The notes under the pieces are model-generated. The model was not told where the DNA came from and did not search any database. It worked only from the letters and a program-made list of their open reading frames with translations. From Silene noctiflora (Eukaryota; Streptophyta; Magnoliopsida; Caryophyllales; Caryophyllaceae): a stretch of DNA of 22,184 nucleotides. Made by a program: the position numbers and the translations under genes. Position 1 is the first letter of the stretch; every line of letters begins with the position of its first letter. The stretch is taken from assembly GCA_009801015.1 (NCBI GenBank), contig VHZZ01003107.1:2128-24311 (forward strand), in the 5' to 3' direction. Shown here one piece after another: positions 7,901 to 21,038 of this stretch.

Positions 7901-10900
7901 ATGACGGAGGGTGCTGAAACTTCCGCCGTCACCGGCGGTGAAACGACGCCGTTGCCGACGGCGGCGAGGACGGCGACGTCGTTTGAGAAGGTTGGTGATA
8001 GGATGAGGTTTACGGTGGAGATACGGCCGGGGGAAACTACGATTGTGTCGTGGAAGAAGCTTATGAAAGACGCTGCTAAGGTGGAAGGCGGTGTAACTTC
8101 TGCTGCTGTCGCCGCTGAGGTTACTGCTGCTGCTGCAGCGGTGCCAGCTCTCGAAGCGCGGCTTGTTCCGGTAATTGTTTTCGCTTTTGATTGATTGATT
8201 GAGTTGGAAGATAAATTGTTGTTTCTTGAAAATGTTGAATGTAGTTAAGTGAATGTTGTAGGTTGTTAACATTGAATTCGGATTTTGAGTTGTGTTACTT
8301 GTTAGTATAGATGATATAGATATTGAATTAAGATCTCTTTCGTTGGAAGCTTAATTGTTTTTTGTAAAATGTGGAATAATGTGATGTTGGAGTTTCGAGG
8401 TTGCATGGATGAATACTTGAGTATGCTGGTCTTATTTTATGATGGTGTATGTTGAATGTTATTAGCATTGAATTTGGAATTTTAGTTGTGTTGATTGCTA
8501 GAATAATAATTGATACTGAATTAAGATTTCAAAGTAGTCGAAGGAATGGCGTTAAGAGATAGAGTTGTAATGAAGGGAGCAATAGCCGATGTTTGATTTT
8601 ACGCTGGAATTACCTTGCACTTTGGATGTTCGTTAGTTGAATAGATTGAGGTCAAGTATAGAGGTCCGATATATGTGCAAGGATGAAGTGACGGTTAAAA
8701 TACACGTTAAATGGTTGGACGTTGTTTTTACTCAATTTAGAGCGGGTCAATCTGTAATTTTTCGTCATGTTTTGGACTGTGATGCTGGCGTGTGGGTGAA
8801 ATTTCTGTACAGAGTTACCTCGTAACAATTGAAATGCTGCAAATTTATGAACGTTTGCTGAAGATCAACCTGTGATGGTCATCTGTTGTGTTTAACTAGG
8901 TAGATGTTGAAGGGAGTAGCAAGTTTCTTGTCATGTTATTTCAGTTACTATGAGTGTTCTTCTTCGCTTTAATTCAACTTATGGTGTATCTATATCAGTT
9001 CGTGTTCTTGTCGTTTTTCCGTCTGAATACTTTCAAGAGGCTATATACTGTATGCTAAGTCTTTTTTCTTGTAGTATATCTGTATTACAATTATATGCTG
9101 TCTATTGCGGACTGGAAACAGCTAAGGAAACATATGAAAGGAAATTTTTTAGTCTGTTTTGTATTCTATTATCAGATAACTGCTAATACTAACTAAACAA
9201 GCTACTAGAATGCAGTATCGGTTGTGAATTGGCGGCATCAGAATGTTGTGTACTTAGGGTCATAATTGTGACAGTGATAGTTTTAGGCTATTAGCAATTA
9301 TGTTTGATGGTTTTAGACTTTTAGCTATTATTTTAGATTTTAGGTCAAAAAATGTTGATCGCAATCTTAAACTACGTCATAAATTCATATACTAATCCCT
9401 ATATCTGAAAGGTTAATAAAGAAACATGTAACAAAATGCTGTATTGTTCCCCATATATGCAGGTTCAACCTGCTGCAAATGAGGATGCACCTGCCCCAAA
9501 TCGTTTCAGTGCGGTTATTGAGAAAATTGAACGCCTTTATAAGGTGAGACATCCGAGTTGATTATCAGAATCGGGAATCAATGTAACCAGTCCAATTTCG
9601 TCTCATAAGTAATTAATTACAACTCTACTCTTGCATAATATCCAGTTTAATAGATTATTCTTCTCAGGGCAAAGATAGCAGTGATGAGGAAGACCTTAAT
9701 GACATTCCAGATGATGATCAATATGATACAGAGGACTCATTCATTGACGACGCTGAACTGGTTGGGTATTTTTTGTTTGGTCAAATTTTGTTTTTCCCTA
9801 TTCTTTTTCTCAACCACCCCCTATCCTTTTCCTGTCTCTTGAAATTACTGTTTGTCTTTCCATTTGCAGTAACAATGTCTTAGAAAATATATGAGAAAAA
9901 AAATCACTTGATACGTGTTAAAATTTCTATCTAACAGTATTTTTTTTGCATGTAAAAATAAACTGCAACCCTCGGAAGATGAAAAAGTGATATGTAAAAA
10001 GTAAAAGAGCGGTACAACTTAACAAAAACTTTATTTTTTTTGGTAGAAAAAAAACTTTGTTAATCGCCTCTGCTGCTTGTGTTTGTGAAGGTTGTTTTTA
10101 AGCGATTAAGCTGTTCATTAATCGTGTCTGCTGCTTGCGTTTGTGCAGGATGAGTATTTTCAGGTGGATAAGTCAAAGACAAAGCATGATGGCTACTTTG
10201 TTAATAGGGGGATGCTAGAGAAAGTGTGAGTGCTTCTCTTTTTTCTTTTACTGCAATAAGTTAGATGTCTCCTACCGTTCAATTCCCTTTTGTTGTTCCT
10301 CTTGGCTTTTTCAATGTGTGGGAAATTGGTGTACATTCATATTTGGTCGTGTCAACTGTTTTTCTTGTCCTTTTCATTACAGATCTTCTAGTTAACTGAA
10401 AATAGGCAAAATATAAAACGGCTTCGTCTTTATTAGTATGACAAAAAAAATGATTGTTCACTTAAAAAGTTAAAAACATTAATTCTGAATTTTCCTTATA
10501 TCATTTGCCTTTGATGAGCAGCCTATTATTGTTTTTGTGATCTGCTATTCTTTCTGCGCAGAGTTGAGCCAACAGAGTCAGCTAATCACCAACCAAATAA
10601 GAGGCGGAGGAAAGACATGGCAAAGGCAGCTGGTAGCAGTGATGATGGTCAGGGTCCAATAAAGCGTATGAAGGAAGGTAAAAAGGGTACCGGAAAATCA
10701 TTATTAGCTGAAAAAGGTGTTTTGCCTACATCTGAAGGTCCTACTGTGAAATGCTCCGATGAAACCAAATTTCAGAACCACCACAAGATCGTGGCCGACA
10801 AGAAATCTTTGCTGGATTCATCCTTGAGGATATCACATGATGATGGGTCCTTAACGTTAGCGGAGATTAGTGAAAAACAAAAGATTGGTATCTTCGCAAC

Positions 10901-13900
10901 AAAAAAAACTAGTAGCAAGTTGAAAGAGTCCAGGGGAAATGGTGATAGAATTGAATCAATGCATAACTCTCACTCTCTAATAAACAATTTTGGGGAGACT
11001 GAAAAAGTTCTACATCAGAAGGATAAGAGTGTGATGCGTGAAAGAATAGACCTTAATCTTCCTGACACCAAGCATTCCATGCAGCCAGTGGTAAGTAATG
11101 TTACCTTTTTTTTCCCTTATGAAGCTTCACAGTAGACTAGTAGAGTAAATGGCTTGCTGTAATGTTTATGTCTTGTTATTCAGTGCGTTTGACACTTCGA
11201 CTGCTTGAGATTAATTTATGTACTTCACAGTTTCTTGAAATATTGTTTATCTTGTTTGGTTTACACTCATATCATGTGATACCTGTTCCTTGTCTTTGAA
11301 TTTGTTCCAGGACAGGCATGTTGTTTTTAGTGAAACTTAATCGAAAGTCAAAATGTAAAAATATGCATTTACCCATGATTACCCATGATGGCTTGAGGCC
11401 ATTTCTCAATTTGTATTTGGGCGTCTCATCAGGGTGTTATTTTATATAGGGGCGTTACTTTTAGGGTATATTTTTGTATATGGGCGCCATCCTCGTGTTA
11501 TCTTTGTTTAGATGGCCGTTATCTCTAAGATATCTTTTTTGTACATAACAACAAAAGCATTTCCGTTATGACATTTTGCTGATATACGACAGTAACAATG
11601 CTTGTTAGGACTTCGGAGTGCTTTGTGAAATATATATATTTTTTTTTTCTTGTGCTGTATTTTCTTCTGTTTAACTTCCATAAACCACATTTCTTTATTC
11701 CCATAATTCGGTTTCTCGTTACCGTATTTATCGATTTTTTTTGTGTTGTTTTCAGTTGATCTGCTGATTTTGGTCATGAACGTCATTTGAGTACATCTGA
11801 TGTTCATGCTCTGTGTTAATATGTTGCAAATAAAAAAAGATCTGTATTGCTAAGTTTGCGTAGGAAATTTTGTGGTTGAAAAATGTCGTTTTTTTATTAT
11901 ACTGGATGATTTGTTGTTTCTTTTTGTTGACTATGCAATATGCATATACAAATTGGGTCAGGTCAGGTTTCATGGTTGTGTTATACTATTCGCTAAAAAT
12001 TATCACTTTTGCAGAATTGAGTCAGTTGACCTCTTCTTATGCAGAAAAATTCTGTTATGCAGAAAAAGGAAATTTCTAGTGGAAAATCAAAAGCTAATGT
12101 GTTGGAGAAGGCCATTAGAGATCTGGAAAAGACGGTAGCAGATTGTGAGTAGACACGTTGTCTTGACACTAAATCATAGTTATGCATCTGTCATATGAAC
12201 GTACTGGTTCTTGAAGTCACTAGTATTTGTGTCTTGGTTATTGCAGCCAGACCACCAGCTCTAGATGCTCTAGATGGAGACTCTTCGTCACCGTATATTA
12301 AAAGAAGATTGCCGCGAGAAATTAAGCAGAAGCTAGCTAAAGTAGCCAGATTAGCGGTATAAGCACACAACTGCTTTGAATTTGCTACAGTACTTATATG
12401 CCACTATTAAATTTCTTAGCTGATTGTTACTAACGAGAAGTTTCTTCACAACTGCTTGGTAACTTGGAAACCTTTCTTGTTGACATGTTTACAGCATGCA
12501 AGCAATGGCACAATATCAAATGAACTCTTGAGCCGTCTCATGGGTTTTCTCGGTCATTTATGTCAAGTCAGAACATTAAAGGTAACTGCTAACCTCTAAA
12601 GAGGTTATTTAACATTTTAACTCTGAGCCCCCTAAAATAAATTGCTAACACATGATTTTGTTGAGAGTTGAGACTATTCTTTGGCTGTATAGGTAGTCAG
12701 AAACATCTTTGCTTTTCCTGCTAGTTCTTTATTGAGGATGCTACAAATTTCTATGCATTTGAGCACTGTTTTTTTTCTCTCTGTTTTTTTTTTTTTTTTT
12801 GGAATTTATGTATTCGGTTATCAGTAGTCAGTTTGGTAGTTCTTGGTGTGATGTAACAGATGTGAAGAGAGCACACTTCATTTTGCCTCAGATAGGCTTT
12901 ATATCGTGTCCACCCTTTTTAGAGTATTTATTTATGTGTTGGGTACATGGAACATGACTTTTCATCAAGACTGATATTGTAGAATTCAAAAATGTTTTTG
13001 TTATTCTCAATTACTTCTGCTATCTATATGAAATAAAAAGCTTTTGCCTCAGTGATACACCCTATCCCTCTCTGTCTCTTCCACCATTTATTAATTTTAA
13101 AGTTTGAGAAATGAGCAGTACTTGTGGGGAACGTGGTTGGATGATGTCATTGTCTAAATAGTTTGACAGATTGAAACTTTCTGTGAATGGGTGAACCACG
13201 ATTGTACTTGTTTAGTTACTGTCTTACCAGTGGACTTCATTTTTCTGTTTCTGTTGTCTACGTCCGTATTCTTCACTTTATTTATTTAGGCACATTTTGT
13301 GCTGTATTTTATGTCTTACTTATGAGTTATGACCTATGTCTCTCTGATTCTTCTTATTCCCTCACGTACCGGTACCGGTGTCTGACACTCGACACCTACA
13401 TATGGGTATGACACGTGGATACCTCATATTAGGCCAAAATATGCGGATTTTCTATAAAATAGCCGACTTTCACCCTTAGACACCTACCTGGGTTGGATAA
13501 TTCGAACCGAGTTTGAGTAACATAGCTCACGGCTACTTACATTGATGTCCATAGTCATACCATAATATGCAATTTCGGGTTTTCTGTTCAAATTATCATT
13601 TGACATATTATATAGCTTAGTAGGCGCCCTAGGCGGGGTTCTATTGCATTTTGAAATCATGTTCTCTCTTTTTCACCAGCGACATCTAAAAGTCATGGTG
13701 ACCACGAGCTTGTCCGCAAAGAAAGAGAAAGATGACAAATTTCAAGTGATAAAGAAGGAGGTTGTTGAAATGGTCAAGACACGTGTTCCTTCTCTGATAT
13801 CTAAGGTGCGTAACTGCATGGACAAGCCCCTATCTTTACTGTTCATATGTTTGCATAATAAGTCAAATAACTTCCCCTATAAATCAGAGTGGCAGTTACA

Positions 13901-15947
13901 GAGGACAAAAGACAGTTGTCTGTGTACCACTTAAATTTTAAGACATAAAAGCTTACAATTGATGATGTTTATTTATTCAGGCTACTGAGCAACAAAGTGG
14001 AAGATCTGTTGATTTGCAAGTCGCTTCTCATGCTGAAAAAGCAGCAAAAAGTCAGCAGTTTATGGATGCCACATTGGAGGACAAGATCTGTGATCTCTAT
14101 GATATTTTTGTTGATGTATATCCTACAATGCTCAAACATTATAATTATTTTCGTTTCCATTGTGGGCCATGAGAGACTGAATAGACATTTTTGCTGCTAG
14201 TAATCTTGGCTTATCTTGTACTACTTTCAGGGACTCGATGAAGATGCGGCTCCTCAAGTCAGAAAGTTATATGCTGAGGTACTCTACTATTTAGTCCATA
14301 AATTTTACGATGGACTGATTTCATGGTGAAGGCTATTTAGTAGTTTTAGTTGTATTTGATTACAGTCATGTGTGTGCAGTGCTGCTAGTGCTCCATTTTT
14401 TTTTTTGGTGTTCGCTATGTTACTTGGCTTCAGTTCAGGGGGAGTTTGATGCTATCCTTCTTTGATGTGTTGCAATTTGGTCAAATTTTATTTTACTTGC
14501 ATCACAATTCACAATAGCATTAAGATTTTCATACTTCACATTGTTCACAATATACAAAGCCGTAGACAATTTCATGAACCCTTTTGCTTTATCTCATCAA
14601 TTCACATATATATACATAATGTAACTTGTATTCTATTATCTAAAATCTCTCTTACATCGCTGGTCATAATGTACAAAGCGTAGACAATTCGTGAACCATT
14701 TTGCTTTATCTAATCAATTCACATATATACATTATGTAAGTAGAGTATTCTATTATCTAAGATCCCTCTTACGTGGCTGTGTTTTATTTATATAATGCTG
14801 GTTGTTAAGCTACACAATCCTTCTCGTTTGCTACCCAATTGTGGCTGCTATTACAATATGGAGTATCAATCCATATTACATGCTCTTTGTAAATGGCAGC
14901 TTCTCTGTTGGTTGTTTCTGCTGTGCTGCAAGCGACTTTTTCATCCTTCTAATACTTCTGATCACATGTAATCAGCTTGCAGAGCTATGGCCGAAGGGGG
15001 TCATGGATAATCACGGAATAAAACGTGCAATTTGCCGTGCAAAAGAACGAAAGAGAACACTGGATGATAAGAATAAGGTGGAGTGCTCTCTTACTTTTTT
15101 TACATCTGATAAGCTATATTATTCAACATGATCTATTTTCTGCGAATTTTTCTTTATTTTGTAATTTTTCCAAGATGGTTCTTTAACTATAATAGAGAAC
15201 TTTTATATTCTAGGGGAGGACCTTCTTTATGTCTGCTATAAAGCTTACTCGTATGCATTCAGTTTTATCTTATAAACCGTCATCCTTAGCAGTGTCCTGG
15301 CATTGTAAGATTTGTAGCTTGTAGTACTTTGTTTTTGTCACTGCAAGAATAGTGAACTGAGCTGAGCGTCCTTGGCTAATCAAGGATAATTGTATTTCAA
15401 GTTGCTTGATACTGAGCATCTTTGCCTGTTATTTGGCGTTATTAATCAAATCCTTTTACTAGTTTCACAAGATTCTCGCTTTGTTATGCAGGAGCAGGAG
15501 AATATCAAGAGGAAGAAGGTGATAGCTACAAATCCCGAGGGGACAGTTCCCATGGAACATAATTCAGCTACACAATCACAATATATGGATGTGAAACCCG
15601 CCACTAATCCTGACATTACTGCTCTCACTCACCACAACCAGTTTTCCAGTATTGCCCCTGCCTTGACTTCGTCGACAAATGGGCCAAATTCCAATGGACC
15701 AAATCATAAGAAAGTGAAGGGCACAAACACCAGCTCCCTCTCTGATTCTAGAATTGTTGACAGTATGGGAATGAACGTAAAGAAGAAGGTAAAAAAGAGA
15801 CCAGAGAGCTCGGCTATAGGAGTCCATCGTCACCCGGAAAATCAGGAAGAGAATAAACAAAAACAGCTAGAGCATCCTGCAGTTTCTCACCAGGTTGGCT
15901 CTAACAAGTCAAGTTACAGTACCTTTCGGCTCGATCCTTTGACTTGA
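7901..15947 (+). CDS. UBN1: Ubinuclein, HIRA histone chaperone complex subunit
   Basis: Thirteen exons: 7901-8170, 9463-9543, 9668-9760, 10149-10225, 10562-11090, 12045-12144, 12247-12356, 12495-12581, 13680-13805, 13981-14115, 14231-14278, 14976-15077 and 15492-15947, giving about 737 aa. Ubinuclein works with HIRA and CABIN1 in replication-independent deposition of histone H3.3 in the nucleus. The Hpc2-related domain (about 103-172) contains the acidic DLNDIPDDDQYDTEDSFIDD and then DEYFQVDKSKTKHDGYFVNR. The UBN middle domain (about 366-590) includes SPYIKRRLPREIKQKLAKVA and ends with AELWPKGVMDNHGIKRAICR. Candidate nuclear signals are KRRRK (187-191) and KKKVKKRP (683-690). The start is ATG 7901. 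Exon 5 could begin at 10564 instead, dropping one Val. The terminus is uncertain: reading through at 15893 stops at 15947, while splicing to 16136 would give an immediate stop. UBN1 versus UBN2 orthology cannot be decided if the locus is unduplicated. Confidence 0.85.
8262..8529. repeat. Diverged direct duplication in UBN intron 1
   Basis: Copy A (about 8262-8336) and copy B (about 8455-8529) share, in order, GTTRTTARCATTGAATT, GTTGTGTT, GTTAGTATAG/GCTAGAATAA and GATATTGAATTAAGAT/GATACTGAATTAAGAT. The period is about 193 bp. The DNA between the copies shows no clear repeat. The copies are more diverged than those in PAP8 intron 1, suggesting an older event. Confidence 0.6.
10061..10148 (+). 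repeat. Duplicated 3' splice-site segment before UBN exon 4
   Basis: The 30 bp ending at the acceptor of exon 4 (10119-10148, ending GTTTGTGCAG) repeats the 30 bp at 10061-10090 (ending GTTTGTGAAG) with 26 of 30 identical bases. The upstream copy has GAAG where the used copy has GCAG, so its AG is preceded by A rather than C. Using the upstream AG would add 58 nt (10091-10148) and shift the frame in the middle of the Hpc2-related domain. Confidence 0.7.
13360..13535. repeat. Candidate dispersed repeat in UBN intron 8
   Basis: It starts with the 12-bp palindrome ACCGGTACCGGT, then GTGTCTGACACTCGACACCT, and closes near GAGTTTGAGTAACATAG. The texture (GTGTCCGACAC-type motifs plus an AGTAACATAG end) recalls a repeat seen in many plant genomes. 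It has no coding capacity and I cannot name the family. Intron 8 (12582-13679) otherwise contains only AT-rich sequence and a long T run near 12785. Confidence 0.35.
14544..14780. repeat. Tandem duplication, about 118-bp units, in UBN intron 11
   Basis: Copy A (about 14544-14663) and copy B (about 14664-14780) abut head to tail. Shared blocks include GTAGACAATT, TTTTGCTTTATCT, ATCAATTCACATATATA, TATTCTATTATCTAA and CCTCTTAC/TCTCTTAC. They differ by scattered substitutions and small indels. The duplication lies inside intron 11 (14279-14975) and contains no exon-like frame. Confidence 0.8.
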
Positions 15948-17441
15948 TATTTAGATCAATATTTCTTGAGTAGGCCTTTTCTAATTTCACTCAATTCGTT
16001 CTTGCGCATTTTAGACAGTTCTGTAATTATGTTTTCCTAATGTCAAATCTCAGTTCAGTTTTAACTATAGAAAGTTGACATAAATTTTATCGCCATTTTC
16101 AGTAACCGAACTTTGCAAATTACCATTTCTTGCAGAACTAAATGCAAACTGATGAGGCATATGGTACCAAATGATTATGGCTCGACAGAGAATATGTAGA
16201 AAAAGAAAACCAGTTATTATGGCTCTTATAGAATGGACGAGTCGAAGATGAGGCCAGGTGGCTACGGCAACAGTTTTTTCCTTGCCATCACTATCATATG
16301 TTCTGGATTTCCTTGCTCGGAAATGCCTTGAGTTCTTCAGAACATCCATCTACCTGCTTATTAAACCGGTTGGCTAGATTCAATGACCTGTCTGCCCTGG
16401 TTCTCACTTGTTGCTTCTTTTGCCCACGACAAATATTAGTTTTCACAGTCAAAATAATCGTTAACTTACGATAGGTAGGTGATGTTGCTGGTGACTGGCG
16501 TAGCTTTTGTCATGACCTAATAATAACACATCTAAAACAAACTCGACTCCTAGACGAGTTGAGCTTTACTCGACCCTTTTTTTCTCCGAATCACTTATCC
16601 ATTATTTGTATCTCTACATCATTAGACGTAACTATAGCGACTACTGAGTTCGTCTTCACATCATCTGGTAGGTGTCAGGTTCTTGTAAATCTCAGTACGT
16701 AATAGTTATATCAAGGTCAACTTATATCTTGACGTCAGACTTAGCAACTCTACTGGTTTTTTCGGTTTTCTATATATAGAAAATCATATTGTATACGTAT
16801 GCTCACTAATAATCAATAATAGATGTCATAATCTTTCTAATTTGATGATCCTAGTGACTTAGTCTACTGTCTTTTGCTCAAGTAGTGATTAGTATACGAT
16901 TCGCTTTGATTTGAGTTCTGTTAACCTGAATCGTGTTTGAAACCGTAAACTTATGGATTCCAAGAGACATTCGGTCATTTGCAGGAAATCAAGTAAACTT
17001 TAACGAATATGAATACAGTATACATTATGGTTAACAATGTCGAGTTTTACAGAGTACAACAATCCAACATTCTAAAAATCACACAGACAGACAGATGGTA
17101 CTGTTTAACCAACTTCCTTCTACACCATACTAGTCTGACAACAGTTTAGCCAGTAGCTCTTTCCAGCTTCTTGGCTTGATCTAATCTTCAAACTTATCCG
17201 CCAACCCAAAATACAAGGGTAAAAAGTATCTTTTTTAAAAGTAAAAAGTAAAAAAAAAAAAAAAAAAAAATAATCAATAGATAAAAAAAAAAAACTGATA
17301 GATTTGAGTTTGCATCAGTATAGATACAAGTATTAGGGTATTAAACCATTGATTGGTCGTAACCAGAAGCTTAAGCTGATGGTTGAGACCGAATTAATGG
17401 TTTAGTATCCGAATAGATGATTCTTGGTATGTTTGGGGAAT
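15948..17441. other. Convergent 3' region between UBN and the ACC oxidase gene
   Basis: The two flanking genes point toward each other, so the region contains both 3' UTRs. A strong acceptor-like sequence (polypyrimidine, then TTGCAG) at 16122-16135 is followed by AAC TAA and could start a terminal UBN exon. An A-rich tract with an uninterrupted run of about 20 A lies at 17240-17295 and reads as T-rich on the ACC oxidase sense strand. I see no additional gene; the 94-codon minus-strand frame at 16065-16349 has no family resemblance or splice support. Confidence 0.5.
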
Positions 17442-18963
<1,522 letters not shown>

Positions 18964-19040
18964 TTATGAAAAGAAATGAGAAGAGTTAGAAAATAAGATG
19001 TTTTTTGTGTTATGTTTGAAAGAGTTATGTTGTAAGGTGT

Positions 19041-19048
19041 TATTTATA
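19041..19048 (-). promoter_or_regulatory. TATA box of the ACC oxidase gene
   Basis: The plus-strand TATTTATA reads TATAAATA on the gene's sense strand, 108 bp upstream of the start codon. Transcription would start about 30 bp further on, near 19010, giving a leader of roughly 80 nt. This is a normal arrangement for an inducible plant gene. Confidence 0.6.
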
Positions 19049-20379
19049 ATGAAAAAATTCTTCCTTTGAAATGGGATAATTAATAATTAATTAATTGACT
19101 TATAATAACTGAATGTTTTTGCTTAAATTAGTAGGTTTGATTAGCTAAAAGTGTAAGGTAGAAGGGGCGGTGACACCTTTTTAATTCATTAATTAAGCTA
19201 ATTATTAGACATTAATTACATAAAGCAAATTAATGTCAATGTTACAAGTATACGTTTACTTGCTTAACTATAATACAAGCATCCGAGTACTAGTACTAGT
19301 ACTAATTACTCTGTTTCAACGCGAGATTTGCAATGATAAATTATTTTAATTACACAAGTTCTGGTTGGAGACGGTATATTCGCATTAAATTTAAAACGAG
19401 TCAAATTAGATAGATGAGATAAAAGTAAAATGTATACAAGTGGGGTGTTATTTAACCTGATATAATTTAAAGACAGATATGATCGTTTTAAGAGAGATCA
19501 ATTACTTTAATTAAGTGCTTTCTTTACCAAACAAGTATTATTTGGTCAAAATTATGGTGGGAAGAAACCAAATGAAAAGGGACGAGAAAAAGATAGGAAC
19601 TTTCATTAGGTAAGGTGTACCATTAAAGGTGCTTGATTAGGAAGTGAAATCTTGGTGATTGGTTATCTTGATCAATTTTCATACAAAAGTGGTTAAGATT
19701 ATATAGATTGGGTTGAAGACTTGTAGTTGGTATATATTTTCTTTTGGTGTACTGTATGATAGAGCTATTAAAATTTGACCCAATCTATAAGTACGAGCAC
19801 ACCGACTTGTTATATGTAGGGTCAAAACTGTAAATTTTGACTCGCAGTCCAATTAAACCTATCCCGATATAACTTGTTAATTTAGGGTCGAAATCCGAAC
19901 CGAACAGGCCTACCCTTTATTAGATTAGAGATAAATAGACAATGTTATTAATATATTAACATTTATAAAATATATTTTGAGTAATAAATAGAAAAATTAT
20001 TAGTTTTAAAATAGAAAAATACAATAATATTTTAAAAAATAAAATATTTAATAAACAAATTTATACGTCACTCAATAAAAACTAATTACTAGAATAACTT
20101 AAATGTTTAATAATGTCTTAGTATAAGTACGGTAAGTAATAAATATAATCACAATATAATATTAATATTGAATATCATTGATATTAAAAAATATTTTTCG
20201 CCTTAAAAAATGGTAAAAATAAAAGACTAGAAACATTATTTTGACTTGTATACCGACCCTAACTTGATCCAGTCCCGTTAATCCGGTCTGTATTTAACTC
20301 GATTCATTTTTTAGTAGACCCGAACCAGATACGCCCGACCCATTAGATAGATATAGTGTATATCGTTTGGTTTGGTCGT
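19049..20379. other. AT-rich region upstream of the ACC oxidase gene
   Basis: No exon is seen. The first kilobase would hold the ethylene/stress control elements of the ACC oxidase gene. Noted inside: an 18-bp perfect palindrome made of AGTACT repeats at 19287-19304, and two stretches rich in GACCC/ACCCGA-type motifs (about 19770-19920 and 20250-20345) flanking very AT-rich DNA. That arrangement could be the two ends of a decayed DNA transposon, but I could not align them as clean terminal inverted repeats. Confidence 0.4.
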
Positions 20380-20560
20380 GATTCACTAGGCAGGACAATA
20401 ATTCTTGTCAGGGTGGAATTCTCTCTTTAAGAATTTTGATACCGCTGCATTCTCAAAAGTTTTTACGCCGTTGTATTCTCAAATCTCGAACTCGAGGCAT
20501 CTGATTAATCTGGAATAACTCATTCCCTGCTTTTCTAGGTGCTCATGGTATTGACTTTGT
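20380..20560 (-). mobile_element. Second tRNA-derived SINE-like remnant
   Basis: On the minus strand the sequence reads GATTAATCAGATGCCTCGAG then TTCGAGATTTGAGAATAC. The GAGTTCGAGAT core resembles a tRNA B box, and the surrounding words resemble plant SINE heads. The following 100 bp toward 20380 would be the body. A clear A box, tail and target-site duplication are missing, so ends are approximate. Confidence 0.35.
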
Positions 20561-20817
20561 ATATAGGTAAATGTAGATTTATCTTTTTTAGTGTTATATA
20601 GTTTACAATATCAGAAAATAAACGTCACAAAAGATTGTGCTTTGCTTTAATAATTTGAGAGAATTTTAAATCTCGGGTTTTTTTAATGTATACTTTAAGG
20701 GCACTTATTAAGAGCCTAAGCAGACCAGGTAAAGCGGTTAACCGGGACACGTTCAGGTCGAGTCAATTCATGCTCGGGTTTGTAAGGATTCGAGTTGAGT
20801 GGTCATTTTCGGTAGAT

Positions 20818-21038
20818 TGTTTTAAAGTTATTTGGGAATATATGGAAGAGATTAATGGATGATTTGTATTCAATCAAATGTTGAGTTAAATACACAAAGG
20901 TTAGCCTATAATTAGGGAAGCTAATCACTAGAAACTAGGCAACAGAATATGAAATTCTAATTACAAAACTGATTGCCAACTAATAAGGAAACAAATAATA
21001 TGCAAATAAATTACATTATATTTACTATTATTCTATCA
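20818..21038 (-). mobile_element. 3' LTR of a Ty1-copia retrotransposon
   Basis: The element reads on the minus strand. Directly after the polypurine tract the sequence starts TGATAGAATAATAG at 21038, and a plausible end ...TTTAAAACA lies at 20818, giving a 221-bp LTR with the usual TG...CA ends. The right end is well fixed by the polypurine tract; the far end is a guess because the 5' LTR is not in the window for comparison. A short LTR fits small copia lineages such as Ale. Confidence 0.55.

Noticed and set aside
13640-13679. UBN exon 9 starting at the ATG near 13644
   Set aside because: The bases before 13680 form a pyrimidine-rich tract ending CAG, a clear acceptor, and the preceding exon joins in frame at 13680.
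14802-15131. 109-codon frame as a separate small gene
   Set aside because: Only 14976-15077 is coding, as UBN exon 12; the frame's start is intron and its end runs past the donor.
16065-16349. 94-codon minus-strand frame
   Set aside because: No family resemblance, no splice-site support, and it lies in the UBN 3' region.
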